DNA of 64,000 nucleotides from assembly GCA_937950325.1 (NCBI GenBank), contig CALFDJ010000001.1, forward strand, positions 1 through 64,000, given 5' to 3'. Numbering within the stretch: the stretch's first letter is position 1; every line of letters begins with the position of its first letter. The notes under the pieces were generated by a model. That model worked only from the letters and a program-made list of their open reading frames with translations. It did no database searches and was not told where the DNA came from. The translations under genes were made by a program, and so were the position numbers. The stretch comes from an uncultured Collinsella sp. (lineage in GTDB: Bacteria; Actinomycetota; Coriobacteriia; Coriobacteriales; Coriobacteriaceae). Shown here in pieces: positions 44,651 to 53,707 of this stretch.

Positions 44651-45346
44651 CTATGCCTGCTGCCAGGTGTCGACGAGTTCCTTGGCCGCGGCGTGGGGGT
44701 CATCGGCGCTGCAGACAGCGCTCACCACAAAGAAGCCGTCGACGCCGGTGGCCTTGAGCTGCGGCAGGTCGGCCGTCTTGACGCCGCCGCCCACCACGAT
44801 GGGCACGGGGCTTGCCGCGTGGAGTGCGTCCAGGTCCTCAAAGCTCTTGGTGATGATAGAGCCGTCGGCCGCGCGTCCGCAGTCGCGCTTGGTCTCGGTC
44901 TCGTGGAGCGGGCCGATGCCCAGGTAGTCGACCAGACTCATGTCGGCGGTCTTGACGTACTCGAGCATCTCCTCGCAACGGGCCGAAAGGCCCACAATGG
45001 CATCGGGGCCCAGCAGCTTGCGGCAGACCTCGACGGGAATGTCGCTCTGGCCTACGTGCACGCCGTCGACGGCAATGCCCTGCTCGCGCGCGGCGAGTAC
45101 ACAGTCCAGACGGTCGTCGATTAACAGGGCGACCTGACCGGTCTTGCCAGCCTGTGCGATTGCCTGCGCGGCGTCGCCGGTCAGTGCAATGATCTCGCGG
45201 GCGCTTGCCACCTTGGAGCGCACCTGGATACAGGTAAAGCCTGCGTCGAGCGCCTGGGCCACCACATCGCCCACGGGGCGCCCGAGGGTGTTTTCGGGGC
45301 CGAGTACCAGATAGGCCGAGATATCAAGGTTGTCGCGGATGCTCAT
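44651..45346 (-). CDS. thiE: thiamine phosphate synthase
   Basis: This 231-residue TIM-barrel enzyme joins HMP-PP and HET-P to thiamine phosphate. Matching motifs are CIQVRSK near residue 40, LLIDDRLD (the metal-binding Asp), GVHVGQSDIP, IVGLSARC, YLGIGPLHETETK and VVGGGVKTADLP. The ATG has AGGAGG seven bases upstream and overlaps the stop of the preceding gene by 4 bases. It closes the TPP-controlled operon thiM-thiamine-binding protein-thiE. Confidence 0.94.
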   Translation of the reverse strand: MSIRDNLDISAYLVLGPENTLGRPVGDVVAQALDAGFTCIQVRSKVASAREIIALTGDAAQAIAQAGKTGQVALLIDDRLDCVLAAREQGIAVDGVHVGQSDIPVEVCRKLLGPDAIVGLSARCEEMLEYVKTADMSLVDYLGIGPLHETETKRDCGRAADGSIITKSFEDLDALHAASPVPIVVGGGVKTADLPQLKATGVDGFFVVSAVCSADDPHAAAKELVDTWQQA

Positions 45347-45684
45347 CGTGCTTCCTCCTGCTTCTTGATCTGTGCTTCCATGCGCTCGAGCTTGCCGGTC
45401 ATGGTGTCGGTAAATCCGGGCCGAATATCGGCTTTGAGCACGACTTCGGTGCGGATTCCCTTGCTCGCCAACACAAAGGTTGCGTCGCGCACGACCTGCA
45501 TGACCTCGTCCCAGTCGCCCTCGATCTCGGTGAACATCGAGGTGGTGCGGTTGGGAAGGCCGCTCTCGCGTATGACGCGCACGACCTCGGCGACCTCGGC
45601 GGACAGCTCGTCGCCGGTGCCGCACGGGGCGATGGCCACGGCGATGAGCGTGTTCATTCCGGCATTGGTTGCGGGCTCGGACAT
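45343..45684 (-). CDS. MTH1187/YkoF-like thiamine-binding protein
   Basis: A 113-residue ferredoxin-like protein (PF01910). IAVAIAPCGTGDELSAEVAEVV at the start and SMFTEIEGDWDEVMQVVRDA in the middle fit the family that binds thiamine or HMP. It is located between thiM and thiE with 4-base overlap, so it is probably a thiamine or precursor carrier, or a sensor for this operon. RBS GGAGG. Confidence 0.82.
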   Translation of the reverse strand: MSEPATNAGMNTLIAVAIAPCGTGDELSAEVAEVVRVIRESGLPNRTTSMFTEIEGDWDEVMQVVRDATFVLASKGIRTEVVLKADIRPGFTDTMTGKLERMEAQIKKQEEAR

Positions 45685-45687
45685 GGC

Positions 45688-46527
45688 TTACGCCTCCTCG
45701 AGCTCGAGCTGGTTGTTGGCGATGTCCTGGGCGCTCGCGCGGTAGAGCTCGTCGATAAAGGCGACCTTAAAGCTTGCCGGGGCGTCGGCGACAGCGGCGG
45801 CACGCGTGCCGGCAACGTTGTAGACCGCGGTGCCGCAGATGGCTGCCGTAAACGGGTCGGCGGCGCAGGCATACACGGCCAGCACGCCGCCCTGCGAGCA
45901 GCCGCAACCGGTGATCTTGGACATGAGCGGGCTGCCGCCGTGGGACTTGGCCACGGTTGTGCCGTCGGTAATCAGGTCGACTTCGCCCGAGACCACAACG
46001 GCGCCGCCGGTGTAGCGGGCGAGCGCCACGGCGGCATCGCGGGCAGCGTCTACCGTGTCGGTGGTATCGACACCGCGCACGCGGCTCAGATCGGCCGCCT
46101 CGCCCTCAAGACCCCACAGGCCGGCGAGCGCGATGATCTCGGAGGCGTTGCCGCGCACGATGGCGGGCTTGTACTGCTTGAGTTCGTTCACCAACTGGGT
46201 GCGCAGGCTACCGATGCCCAGGCCCACCGGATCGAGCACCCAGGGCTTTCCGGCGTCGTGTGCCGCCTTGGCCGCGCGGGGAATTGTCTGCTCGTAGATG
46301 GGGAAGAGCGTACCCATATTGAGATAGATGGCGCCGCCGCCGGCAACGAGTGCCTCGCCCTCGTCGGGCAGATAGACCATGGCGGCCGATCCGCCCACGG
46401 CGAGCTGTGCGTTGGCGACAAAGTCAATCGTCACCGTGTTGGTGATGGAGCCGGCCATCGGATTGGTGGCGTGAATCTCCTCCACGGCCTTGATCACATG
46501 TTGCTTAAGCTGTTCCGAATCAATCAC
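45688..46527 (-). CDS. thiM: hydroxyethylthiazole kinase
   Basis: This 279-residue kinase phosphorylates the thiazole moiety for salvage. ITNTVTIDFVANAQLAVG near residue 30, KPWVLDPVGLG, RGNASEI and KITGCGCSQGG (the anion-hole region, residues about 215-225) are diagnostic. The start is GTG 46527, with AGGAGG eight bases upstream; no in-frame ATG fits. The TPP riboswitch and terminator precede it. No thiD is seen in the operon. Confidence 0.94.
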   Translation of the reverse strand: MIDSEQLKQHVIKAVEEIHATNPMAGSITNTVTIDFVANAQLAVGGSAAMVYLPDEGEALVAGGGAIYLNMGTLFPIYEQTIPRAAKAAHDAGKPWVLDPVGLGIGSLRTQLVNELKQYKPAIVRGNASEIIALAGLWGLEGEAADLSRVRGVDTTDTVDAARDAAVALARYTGGAVVVSGEVDLITDGTTVAKSHGGSPLMSKITGCGCSQGGVLAVYACAADPFTAAICGTAVYNVAGTRAAAVADAPASFKVAFIDELYRASAQDIANNQLELEEA

Positions 46528-46548
46528 TGCACATGCCTCCTTGGCATA

Positions 46549-46580
46549 GAAAAGGGGCGCTGTGCATAGACAGCGCCCCT
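46549..46580 (-). terminator. riboswitch expression-platform terminator
   Basis: AGGGGCGCTG/CAGCGCCCCT arms followed by TTTTC on the minus strand, just after the TPP aptamer and 22 bp before the thiM start. Confidence 0.85.
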
Positions 46581-46590
46581 GTAAAGGCGG

Positions 46591-46684
46591 CATGCTCCCT
46601 ACGCCAGCATTAACTGACAGGTTCAAAGGATTGGGCCCCATGCCCTCTCAGCCTTGTGGTTTGCACCGCCGGCACTCCCGCATC
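46591..46684 (-). promoter_or_regulatory. TPP riboswitch (THI element)
   Basis: On the minus strand the conserved parts come in the right order: GCGGGAGTGCC, GGCTGAGAGGGC, GAACCTG, GTTAATGCTGGCGTAGGGAGC. P1 pairs ATGC with GCAT. With the terminator behind it, TPP binding should switch off thiM, the thiamine-binding gene and thiE by premature termination. Confidence 0.96.
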
Positions 46685-46710
46685 GAATCTGTTGTTCCCT
46701 ATACTAGCGC

Positions 46711-46745
46711 ACCTGCCAAAAAGGGACAGGTTTATTTTGGCAGGT
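46711..46745. repeat. two-tier palindrome, CCTGCCA arm version
   Basis: ACCTGCCAAAA/TTTTGGCAGGT arms with GGGACAGG in the loop. Almost the same as 26168-26202, and a member of the same repeat family as 11183. Confidence 0.7.
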
Positions 46746-46782
46746 CGTTACAATAGGTAGGACCGATACGAATGGGGGCCTT

Positions 46783-47691
46783 ATGATTAAACTTGTGCTG
46801 ACCGATATGGACGATACGCTGATTCCAGCCGGGCATGACGGCGCCAGCGACTACGCCATTGAGGGTATTCATGCCATGCAGGCGGCGGGTCTGCACTTTG
46901 GGCCGGTTTCGGGTCGTCAGCCGTCCGCGATGGGCTGGATGTTCAAAAACCGTTCCGAGTGTTTTTCGACCGGTGCGTTCTGTAACGGCCAGGTGATGTT
47001 TGTCGACGGCGAAGTAGTCGCTTCGCGCGCAATCGACAACGATGCTCTGATGCGTTTGGCTGACTATCTGGAGCAAGAGACCGACGATACATTTCTAAAA
47101 GTCTACAGCCTGGGCGATGACTTTTGGGGCAACGATGCCTATTGCGTGACGAGCAATCCCGAGCGTGTGCGTCGCGCTATGGAGTCGGGCGGCAATGCGT
47201 GGCTCAAAGGCGAAGAGGCCCCGTGTCGTCCCGTCGTCGATGGCGCGCCGGTGTTTAAGGCGAATATCTGGAGTGCCCGTTCGCGTGAGGAGCTCGCGGA
47301 GCTACGCGAGCGCGTTGCCGTTGAGGTGCCGGAACTCTCGCTTGTGTTTCCCAACAACCGAGTGCGCCTGTTCGACATCCTTCCGGATGGTTGGGACAAG
47401 GGCTGCGCTGCGCTGGAGCTGGCGCGCGCCTTGAGCCTGACGCCCGACGAGGTGGCCGTATTTGGCGATTCCGATAACGATCTGCCCATGATCGATGCCG
47501 TTCCCAACTCCGTTGCAGTCGCCAATGCCAACGAGGCCGTCACGGCTGCCGCGCGCTGGCATATCGGCGCCGCGGTGGATGATGCGGTCGCCGGAGTCCT
47601 GCATCAGATTGCCGCCTGCGCCGCGACGGGGGAGATGCCGCCGTTTATGCGCCTGCCGGGTACTGCCGACGCGAATCTCACTAACAGCTAA
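46783..47691 (+). CDS. HAD-superfamily phosphatase (Cof-type)
   Basis: This 302-residue hydrolase has the HAD nucleophile motif LVLTDMDDTLIP (DxDxT) at the start, the cap domain of the Cof subfamily (FGPVSGRQP) and motif IV FGDSDNDLPMI. Cof-type enzymes act on sugar phosphates, FMN or pyridoxal phosphate. No operon partner fixes the substrate. It precedes the LysR gene by 10 bp and may be in its transcript. Confidence 0.85.
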   Translation: MIKLVLTDMDDTLIPAGHDGASDYAIEGIHAMQAAGLHFGPVSGRQPSAMGWMFKNRSECFSTGAFCNGQVMFVDGEVVASRAIDNDALMRLADYLEQETDDTFLKVYSLGDDFWGNDAYCVTSNPERVRRAMESGGNAWLKGEEAPCRPVVDGAPVFKANIWSARSREELAELRERVAVEVPELSLVFPNNRVRLFDILPDGWDKGCAALELARALSLTPDEVAVFGDSDNDLPMIDAVPNSVAVANANEAVTAAARWHIGAAVDDAVAGVLHQIAACAATGEMPPFMRLPGTADANLTNS

Positions 47692-47701
47692 GGAGACAGC
47701 C

Positions 47702-48598
47702 ATGAAGCTCCAGCAGCTCAGATATGTCGTCAAAGTTGCCGAATGCGGCAGCATTACCGAGGCCTCGCGCCGGCTCTTTGTGTCGCAGCCTTCGATTACC
47801 GCGTCGATTCGCGATCTCGAAAACGAGATGGGTGTGCACATCTTTGAGCGCACCAACAAGGGCGTCATTGTGTCCGAGGAAGGCGAGACCTTCTTGGGCT
47901 ACGCGCGTCAGGTACTCGACCAGGCCGACCTACTCGAGGGCAAGTACAAGGGCGCATCCGAGCAGGTGCCGCACTTTAGTGTGAGCTGCCAGCATTATTC
48001 CTTTGCCGTTAACGCGTTTGTTGACGTGATCCGTGAGTTCGATGCCGCGCGTTACGACTTTACCCTGCGCGAGGAGCAGACTCACGAGATTATCGAGGAT
48101 GTCGCGCATATGAAAAGCGAACTGGGCATCCTGTACTTATCCGAGCATAACCGCGAGGTTATCGAGCGCATGCTTGCCGCCAACGAGCTTGTATTCGAGG
48201 GGCTCTTCTGCGCCGCGCCGCATGTCTTCGTGTGCGCTGATCATCCACTGGCGGACCGCGCCAGCGTGACGCTCGAGGACTTGGAAGACTACCCGTTCCT
48301 GTCCTACGAGCAGGGCAGCTACAACTCGTTTTACTATTCCGAGGAGCTGACCTCGACCTTTGAGCGCCGCAAGAATATCCGCGTACGCGACCGTGCGACG
48401 TTGTTCAACTTGGCTATGGGCCTCAACGGCTACACGGTGTGTTCGGGCGTGATCAGCCATGAACTTAACGGCCCCGGTATTATCTCGATTCCGCTCGATG
48501 TAGACGAGTACATGGAGATTGGCATTATTACGCGCAAAAATACGACGCTCACGCGCTATGGGCAGGCCTATATCGACGCGATTCGTCAGCACATCTAG
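47702..48598 (+). CDS. LysR-family regulator
   Basis: This 298-residue regulator starts with MKLQQLRYVVKVAECGSITE and a helix-turn-helix with VSQPSITASIRDLEN, then an effector domain (HEIIEDVAHMKSELGILYLS, HVFVCADHPLADR). The start ATG has AAGGAG seven bases upstream. The next gene, a MetE-like enzyme, is 155 bp downstream on the same strand with an inverted repeat in the gap. A role in sulfur or methionine control is possible; not shown. Confidence 0.88.
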   Translation: MKLQQLRYVVKVAECGSITEASRRLFVSQPSITASIRDLENEMGVHIFERTNKGVIVSEEGETFLGYARQVLDQADLLEGKYKGASEQVPHFSVSCQHYSFAVNAFVDVIREFDAARYDFTLREEQTHEIIEDVAHMKSELGILYLSEHNREVIERMLAANELVFEGLFCAAPHVFVCADHPLADRASVTLEDLEDYPFLSYEQGSYNSFYYSEELTSTFERRKNIRVRDRATLFNLAMGLNGYTVCSGVISHELNGPGIISIPLDVDEYMEIGIITRKNTTLTRYGQAYIDAIRQHI

Positions 48599-48644
48599 GT
48601 TGCCGTGTTCCGCGCGGTTCAAGTCTCTTTATGGCAGTCCAGAC

Positions 48645-48667
48645 TGATATAGGAAACATCTATATCA
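48645..48667 (+). promoter_or_regulatory. possible LysR-type binding site
   Basis: TGATATAG (48645-48652) and CTATATCA (48660-48667) are inverted around GAAACAT, 87-109 bp upstream of the MetE-like gene. A T-N11-A element lies inside, as in LysR-type boxes. Confidence 0.4.
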
Positions 48668-48753
48668 AACTGTTATGAACGTATATTTTACGATGGCCAT
48701 ATGAACGCTCATACTCTGTCCCAGTAAAGCAACCAATGCAAAGGGAGATATCT

Positions 48754-49887
48754 ATGAGCACTTCGATTCAACCGAACGCGCCGTTTCGCGCCGATATCGT
48801 CGGCAGTTTTCTTCGTCCCCAGGCTATTAAGGATGCGCGTGCCGCCTATGCCGCGGGCAAACTCGACGCCGCCGGCCTTAAGGTCGTCGAGGACGAGGCC
48901 ATTCGCGATTTGGTAGCCAAGCAGAAGGCCGCCGGCCTGCAGGTTATCACCGATGGCGAGTTCCGCCGCAGCTACTGGCACCTCGATTTTATGTGGGGCC
49001 TTAACGGCATTGAGCGCCGCACCTCACGCACGGGCTATATGTTCCATGATGAGGAGACGACGGCCGATACCGCCGTGGTGACCGGCCCCATCAGCGGCGA
49101 GAACCACCCCTTCGTCGAGCACTTTAAGTTTGTCAAAGCACTCGAGGGCGAGGGCTACGTTGCACGCCAGACCATCCCGGCGCCGATTCAGACGTTCTCC
49201 GAAGTCACGCTCGATCGCTGCGATGGCCAGCAGGAGAGCCTGCGCGCTGTCTATAAGACCGATGAAGAGCTCGCCGATGCCATCGCGGCAGCATACCGCA
49301 CCGTGATTGCCGACCTGTATGCCGCGGGTTGCCGAAATATCCAGTTTGATGACTGTACTTGGGGTATCTACTGCGACACCGACTTCGTGGCAAAGACCGG
49401 CATGAGCCCGGTTGACCTGCAAAAGGTAAGCGAGCTGGGCGTGGCGCTCAACAACGCCGCCATCGAGGGCAAGCCCGACGATCTGGTCATCAACACGCAC
49501 GTATGCCGCGGCAACTACCACTCCACCTACGCTTTTGAGGGCGGCTACGACCCCATCGCGCCGTACCTGTTTGCGCATGAGAATGTCGATGCGCTCTATC
49601 TGGAGTTCGACACGCCGCGCGCCGGCGGTTTTGAGCCACTCAAGTACGTTGCTCCCGGCAAGAAGGTCGTGTTGGGCCTGGTGACCACCAAGGCCGCTGA
49701 GCTTGAGGACGAGGACGCCATCGTCGAGCGTATTCACGAGGCTGCAAAGTATGTTCCGCTCGAGAACTTGTATCTGTCGCCCCAGTGCGGCTTTGCCAGC
49801 TGTGAGATTGGCAACAAGCTGACCGAGGACGAGCAGTGGGCGAAGATCGCGCTGGTCAAGCGCATTGCCGAGCGCGTTTGGAAGTAA
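48754..49887 (+). CDS. cobalamin-independent methionine synthase-like enzyme (MetE C-terminal type)
   Basis: This 377-residue TIM-barrel protein resembles the catalytic C-terminal half of MetE and the short YxjG/YxjH homologues. Marks are FRADIVGSFLRP near the start, VITDGEFRR, NIQFDDCTWG, NTHVCRGN (His and Cys zinc ligands) and SPQCGFAS (Cys ligand near the end). The N-terminal half of full MetE is absent, so the methyl donor may differ, as in the archaeal and Bacillus short forms. RBS AAGGGAG. Likely linked with the upstream LysR gene. Confidence 0.87.
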   Translation: MSTSIQPNAPFRADIVGSFLRPQAIKDARAAYAAGKLDAAGLKVVEDEAIRDLVAKQKAAGLQVITDGEFRRSYWHLDFMWGLNGIERRTSRTGYMFHDEETTADTAVVTGPISGENHPFVEHFKFVKALEGEGYVARQTIPAPIQTFSEVTLDRCDGQQESLRAVYKTDEELADAIAAAYRTVIADLYAAGCRNIQFDDCTWGIYCDTDFVAKTGMSPVDLQKVSELGVALNNAAIEGKPDDLVINTHVCRGNYHSTYAFEGGYDPIAPYLFAHENVDALYLEFDTPRAGGFEPLKYVAPGKKVVLGLVTTKAAELEDEDAIVERIHEAAKYVPLENLYLSPQCGFASCEIGNKLTEDEQWAKIALVKRIAERVWK

Positions 49888-50009
49888 CGCTACCGTTTGC
49901 AGGTGACGGCGCGTGCGAGACATGGCGTATCGCGTACAATGGTTCGGATCGTATCGTTCGGGCAGGTTATCCGCTATGCCCGAGCGCCCTTCCATTCGAA
50001 AGGACTCTC

Positions 50010-51344
50010 ATGTCCCAGTCTTCGACGCCCGTCGCCGCCGATGCCATCTACGATGCATCGTCGCTTGGCCGCCCGCGCATGTTCCTGCTCGGCCTACAGC
50101 ACATGTTTGCCATGTTTGGTGCCACGGTGCTGGTGCCCGTGCTCACCGGTCTCTCGGTTTCGGCAACGCTTTTGTTTGCCGGCTTGGGCACGCTGCTGTT
50201 CCACTTCCTGTCGCGCGGTAAGGTCCCCGCATTCTTGGGATCCTCGTTTGCCTTTATTGCCGGTTATGCCGCCGTCGCGCCCAACGGCGAGGCCGAGCTT
50301 TTGCCCTACGCCTGCCTGGGCGTTGCCTGCGCCGGTCTACTCTATCCGGTGCTGGCGGCCCTGTTCCGCGCCTTTGGCGCCAAGCGCGTCATGCGCTTCT
50401 TTCCGCCGGTAGTGACGGGCCCCATCGTCATTTCCATCGGCTTGATTCTGGCAAGCTCCGCTATTGCCAACTGTCAGACCAACTGGCTCGTCGCCGTTAT
50501 CGCCGTGGCAGTGATTGTCATCTGCAACATCTGGGGCCGCGGCATGGTCAAAATCGTGCCGATCCTGCTGGGTGTCGTAGTGAGCTATGCCGTTGCGGCC
50601 GCGTTGGGTGAGGTCGATTTTTCGGGCGTTGCCGCCGCGCCGTGGGTCGGTCTTCCCATCGTGTGGGACAACACCGTGTTTGCGCTTTTTGGCCCGCAGT
50701 TCGATAGCGGCCTTGCCACGACGGCCATCATCACCATTATGCCGCTGGCATTTGCGACCATGATCGAGCATATCGGTGATATCTCCGCTATCGGCTCCAC
50801 TTGCGAGCGTAACTACATTGCCGATCCCGGCCTGCATCGCACGCTACTCGGCGACGGCCTTGCCACGATTCTGGCTTCGCTCTTTGGCGCTCCGGCCAAC
50901 ACCACGTATGGTGAGAACACCGGCGTGCTCGCCCTGACGCGCGTGTTCGACCCGCGCGTGATTCGCATTGCCGCGTGCTGCGCCATCGTGCTTTCGTTCT
51001 GCCCCAAGTTCGCTGCCGTGATCGCCGCTATGCCGGCATGCGTTATCGGCGGCGTGTCGCTCGTGCTTTACGGCATGATCAGCGCCGTGGGCGTTCGCAA
51101 CCTCATCGAGAACCAGGTCGATTTCCAGAACAACCGCAACGTGCTGGTGGCCGCTCTGGTGCTCGTGCTTTCTCTCGGCATTGCCTATAGCACCGCCGGT
51201 GCCATCGTGCTGGAGCTGGGCGGCGTGACGATTTCGCTTTCCGGCCTTGCCGTGGGCTCGCTGGTGGGCATCGTGCTCAACGCGATTCTGCCCGGTAACG
51301 ACTTTGAGTTCGACGTTTCTGAGCTTGAGGAGGCTGCTGAGTAG
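50010..51344 (+). CDS. uracil permease, NCS2 family
   Basis: A 444-residue transporter with 12-14 helices. QHMFAMFGATVLVP is near residue 30, SFAFIAGYA and FFPPVVTGPIV follow, and the NCS2 substrate region is present as ATMIEHIGDISA and APANTTYGENTGV. These match UraA-like uracil permeases of the proton-symport type. RBS AAAGGA precedes ATG 50010. A TACAAT box (49935-49940) and a hairpin (49955-49964/49977-49986) lie upstream. Function as uracil rather than xanthine permease is the best but not certain call. Confidence 0.88.
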   Translation: MSQSSTPVAADAIYDASSLGRPRMFLLGLQHMFAMFGATVLVPVLTGLSVSATLLFAGLGTLLFHFLSRGKVPAFLGSSFAFIAGYAAVAPNGEAELLPYACLGVACAGLLYPVLAALFRAFGAKRVMRFFPPVVTGPIVISIGLILASSAIANCQTNWLVAVIAVAVIVICNIWGRGMVKIVPILLGVVVSYAVAAALGEVDFSGVAAAPWVGLPIVWDNTVFALFGPQFDSGLATTAIITIMPLAFATMIEHIGDISAIGSTCERNYIADPGLHRTLLGDGLATILASLFGAPANTTYGENTGVLALTRVFDPRVIRIAACCAIVLSFCPKFAAVIAAMPACVIGGVSLVLYGMISAVGVRNLIENQVDFQNNRNVLVAALVLVLSLGIAYSTAGAIVLELGGVTISLSGLAVGSLVGIVLNAILPGNDFEFDVSELEEAAE

Positions 51345-51365
51345 CAGCTGCGTTCAGCTGAATCA

Positions 51366-51403
51366 AAAAATGGCGCCCATGCGTACGCGCGGGCGCCATT
51401 TTT
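51366..51403. terminator. bidirectional terminator
   Basis: AAAAATGGCGCCC/GGGCGCCATTTTT arms lie between the convergent uracil permease and esterase genes. Confidence 0.85.
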
Positions 51404-52067
51404 AATGCGTCAATATCCAGTGGATGCCATGTGCCATGCGCAGGTCGGTCTGGGCAAAGTGATTGCCGGGGTTGAGCTCCAGCGTTGTTGGAATGCCGCG
51501 CTCGACGAGCAACGCTTCCATCGCGCGTGTGTCGTCGAGTACATGCCGCATCATGCGGTTGGGTGTCTTGGTCTCCTTTTTGCCGAGTGACAGATAGGCG
51601 GAGTCGGGCGTAACTGCCATCGCGTGCTCATGCGCATAGTCGATAAAGCCAGGAAACCACAGCGACCCCGATGCACTCGCTGCACGCTCAAAGGCGTCGG
51701 TTTGCCAGAGGGTCCAAAGCGAAAAGAGGCCCGCCAGCGAATAACCGGCAATGCCACGCCAGGAAGGCGGGCAGGGAAGTGATGATTCGACCTGTGGGAT
51801 TATCTGATTCAGCAGCTCATCAAGAAAACCGGCAGCCTGCCCACCAAAGGGCTCGCTATCGCGTACGGTACCATCGCATGCCCAGGGGCTCAGCTCACGA
51901 TTCCAGTCGAGTCCGCCAATGGCAACAAGGGTGAACGGCGGGCAATCGAGTTCGCGGCAGCGGCTGTAGACCTCGCTGCCGTTGCCCATGACCACGGGGA
52001 GGTAGATGACAGGTGCGCCCTCCGTATGCTCCGAATGAACGGTTATCTGCTTTTGATGCGCTTCCAT
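51402..52067 (-). CDS. alpha/beta-hydrolase, esterase-D-like
   Basis: This 221-residue protein carries the nucleophile elbow GYSLAG (Ser near residue 110) and a C-terminal His in NPGNHFAQTD. No signal peptide is seen. The group includes putative esterases and enterobactin-esterase-like proteins; the natural substrate is unknown. RBS GAGGAG precedes the ATG. It is divergent to nothing; the next gene ends 137 bp upstream. Confidence 0.78.
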   Translation of the reverse strand: MEAHQKQITVHSEHTEGAPVIYLPVVMGNGSEVYSRCRELDCPPFTLVAIGGLDWNRELSPWACDGTVRDSEPFGGQAAGFLDELLNQIIPQVESSLPCPPSWRGIAGYSLAGLFSLWTLWQTDAFERAASASGSLWFPGFIDYAHEHAMAVTPDSAYLSLGKKETKTPNRMMRHVLDDTRAMEALLVERGIPTTLELNPGNHFAQTDLRMAHGIHWILTH

Positions 52068-52142
52068 GGCCTGCTCCTCTCAGTGTTGTGATATCGACGG
52101 TCCCAATTGTCGCACGCTGGCACGGGGGCAGACGCTAAAAGA

Positions 52143-52177
52143 AAAGCGCGGAGCCGCTCGATGCGACTCCGCGCTTT
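52143..52177 (-). terminator. terminator of the purine permease gene
   Basis: AAAGCGCGGAG/CTCCGCGCTTT arms; on the minus strand a TTTTCTTTT tract follows. Confidence 0.8.
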
Positions 52178-52203
52178 GGTGTTCTGCTTTGGCAGGTTTG
52201 CCG

Positions 52204-53514
52204 CTACGCTACAAAGAAGTAGACGAGGAAGGCGAGGGCTGCGATCCACATGAGCGGCTTGATCTTGGAGGCCTCGCCCTTAAAGAGCGCGACGACCACA
52301 TAGGCGATAAAGCCCAGGCCAATGCCGGCAGAGATGGAGTAGGTGAAGGGCACGCCGGCGACAATCATGAACGCCGGGAAACCCTGCGACACGTCGGACC
52401 AGTCGATCTCGGAGGCCTCGCTCATCATGAGGTAGCCGACGTAGACCAGGGCACCGCAGGTGGCGGCGCTGGAAACGATGGTGACGATGGGGGAGAAGAA
52501 CGCGGCGAGAATGAACAGCACGCCGGTGGTGACGGAGGTGAGGCCCGTGCGGCCACCGTCGGCAGCGCCAGAGGTGGACTCGACGAAGGTGGTGATGGAG
52601 GAGACGCCCATGAAACCGCCCACAGCAGCGGCGGCGGAGTCGACGATCAGAATCTCCTTGATATTCTCGACGTTGCCGTCGTCGGTGAGGAACTCGCCCT
52701 GCTTGGCCACGGCCATCGCGGTGCCCATGGTGTCGAAGAAGTCACTCATGAGCAGCGAGAACGAGATGACGAGGAGCGTGGGGTCGGTAAGGACCTTGAC
52801 GATGGCGGGCACGCCACCGGCGTCGGCGATGGGGCCACCGATGCTCGAGAAGTCGAGCGGGGCGATGATACCGGTCGGAGCCTGGGTCACACCTAGGGGG
52901 ATACCGGCGATGACGGCGACGACGATGCCGATGAGCAGCGAGCCGGGGACGTTGCGGCAGGCGAGGGCGACCGTCACCAGGATGGAGATGATGCCGACGA
53001 TGAAGGTGGGAGAGGTGATGTCGCCCAGACCGACGAGTGTACCGGCGCCAGCGGTGATAATGCCGGCATCGCACAGGCCAATCATGGCGATGAACAGGCC
53101 CAGACCCACCGAGATGGCGTGACGCAGGACAACCGGGATGGCGTCCATGATGGCCTCGCGCAGGCCACAAAGCACGAGCAGCAAGATGACGATACCCTCG
53201 AGGAAGATGACGCTCATGGCCACGTGCCAGTCACCGCCGCAGACGGTGGTGGTGATTCCGGCGATCATCGCGTTGACGCCTAAGCCCGACGCGCAGGCGA
53301 GCGGGCGGTTGGCGAAGATGCCCATGCAGATGGTCATGATGCCGGCGCCCAGGCAGGTGGCGCAGGCGAGCGCTCCCGCATTGATGCCAGCGCCCGAGAG
53401 CACTGCGGGGTTGACGGCGATGATGTAGGCCATCGCCAGGAATGTTGTCAGTCCAGCGCGGAGTTCGGTCCCGATTGTGGACTTGCGCTCACTGACGTGA
53501 AAAAGTTCGTCCAT
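52204..53514 (-). CDS. AzgA/PbuG-type purine permease
   Basis: A 436-residue NCS2-related transporter for hypoxanthine, guanine or adenine. STIGTELRAGLTTFLAMAYI at the start, VNPAVLSGAG, GLGVNAMIAG and SFSLLMSDFFDTMGTAMAV are typical of the AzgA-like clade. ATG 53514 has AAGGAAAGG upstream. With the uracil permease nearby, this region handles nucleobase uptake. I saw no purine riboswitch consensus in its 190-bp leader. Confidence 0.88.
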   Translation of the reverse strand: MDELFHVSERKSTIGTELRAGLTTFLAMAYIIAVNPAVLSGAGINAGALACATCLGAGIMTICMGIFANRPLACASGLGVNAMIAGITTTVCGGDWHVAMSVIFLEGIVILLLVLCGLREAIMDAIPVVLRHAISVGLGLFIAMIGLCDAGIITAGAGTLVGLGDITSPTFIVGIISILVTVALACRNVPGSLLIGIVVAVIAGIPLGVTQAPTGIIAPLDFSSIGGPIADAGGVPAIVKVLTDPTLLVISFSLLMSDFFDTMGTAMAVAKQGEFLTDDGNVENIKEILIVDSAAAAVGGFMGVSSITTFVESTSGAADGGRTGLTSVTTGVLFILAAFFSPIVTIVSSAATCGALVYVGYLMMSEASEIDWSDVSQGFPAFMIVAGVPFTYSISAGIGLGFIAYVVVALFKGEASKIKPLMWIAALAFLVYFFVA

Positions 53515-53707
53515 GCATACCCTTTCCTTGTTCGGCCCCGAGTTTAGGCCGATTGACACGAACTCAACTACTATAGCCCCTTTACGACGCTGTTGTTCCT
53601 CGCATGTTGATGTTCGGCGCTTTGTAGCAGACGGACGGTATTTTCCGCATGAAAATGTGTGGGTACCGTATACTTAAGCGGTTACAACGACCCCTATGGA
53701 GGAACGT

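Noticed and set aside
53515..53707. purine riboswitch before the purine permease
   Set aside because: I looked for the conserved three-way junction and loop sequences on the minus strand and did not see them.
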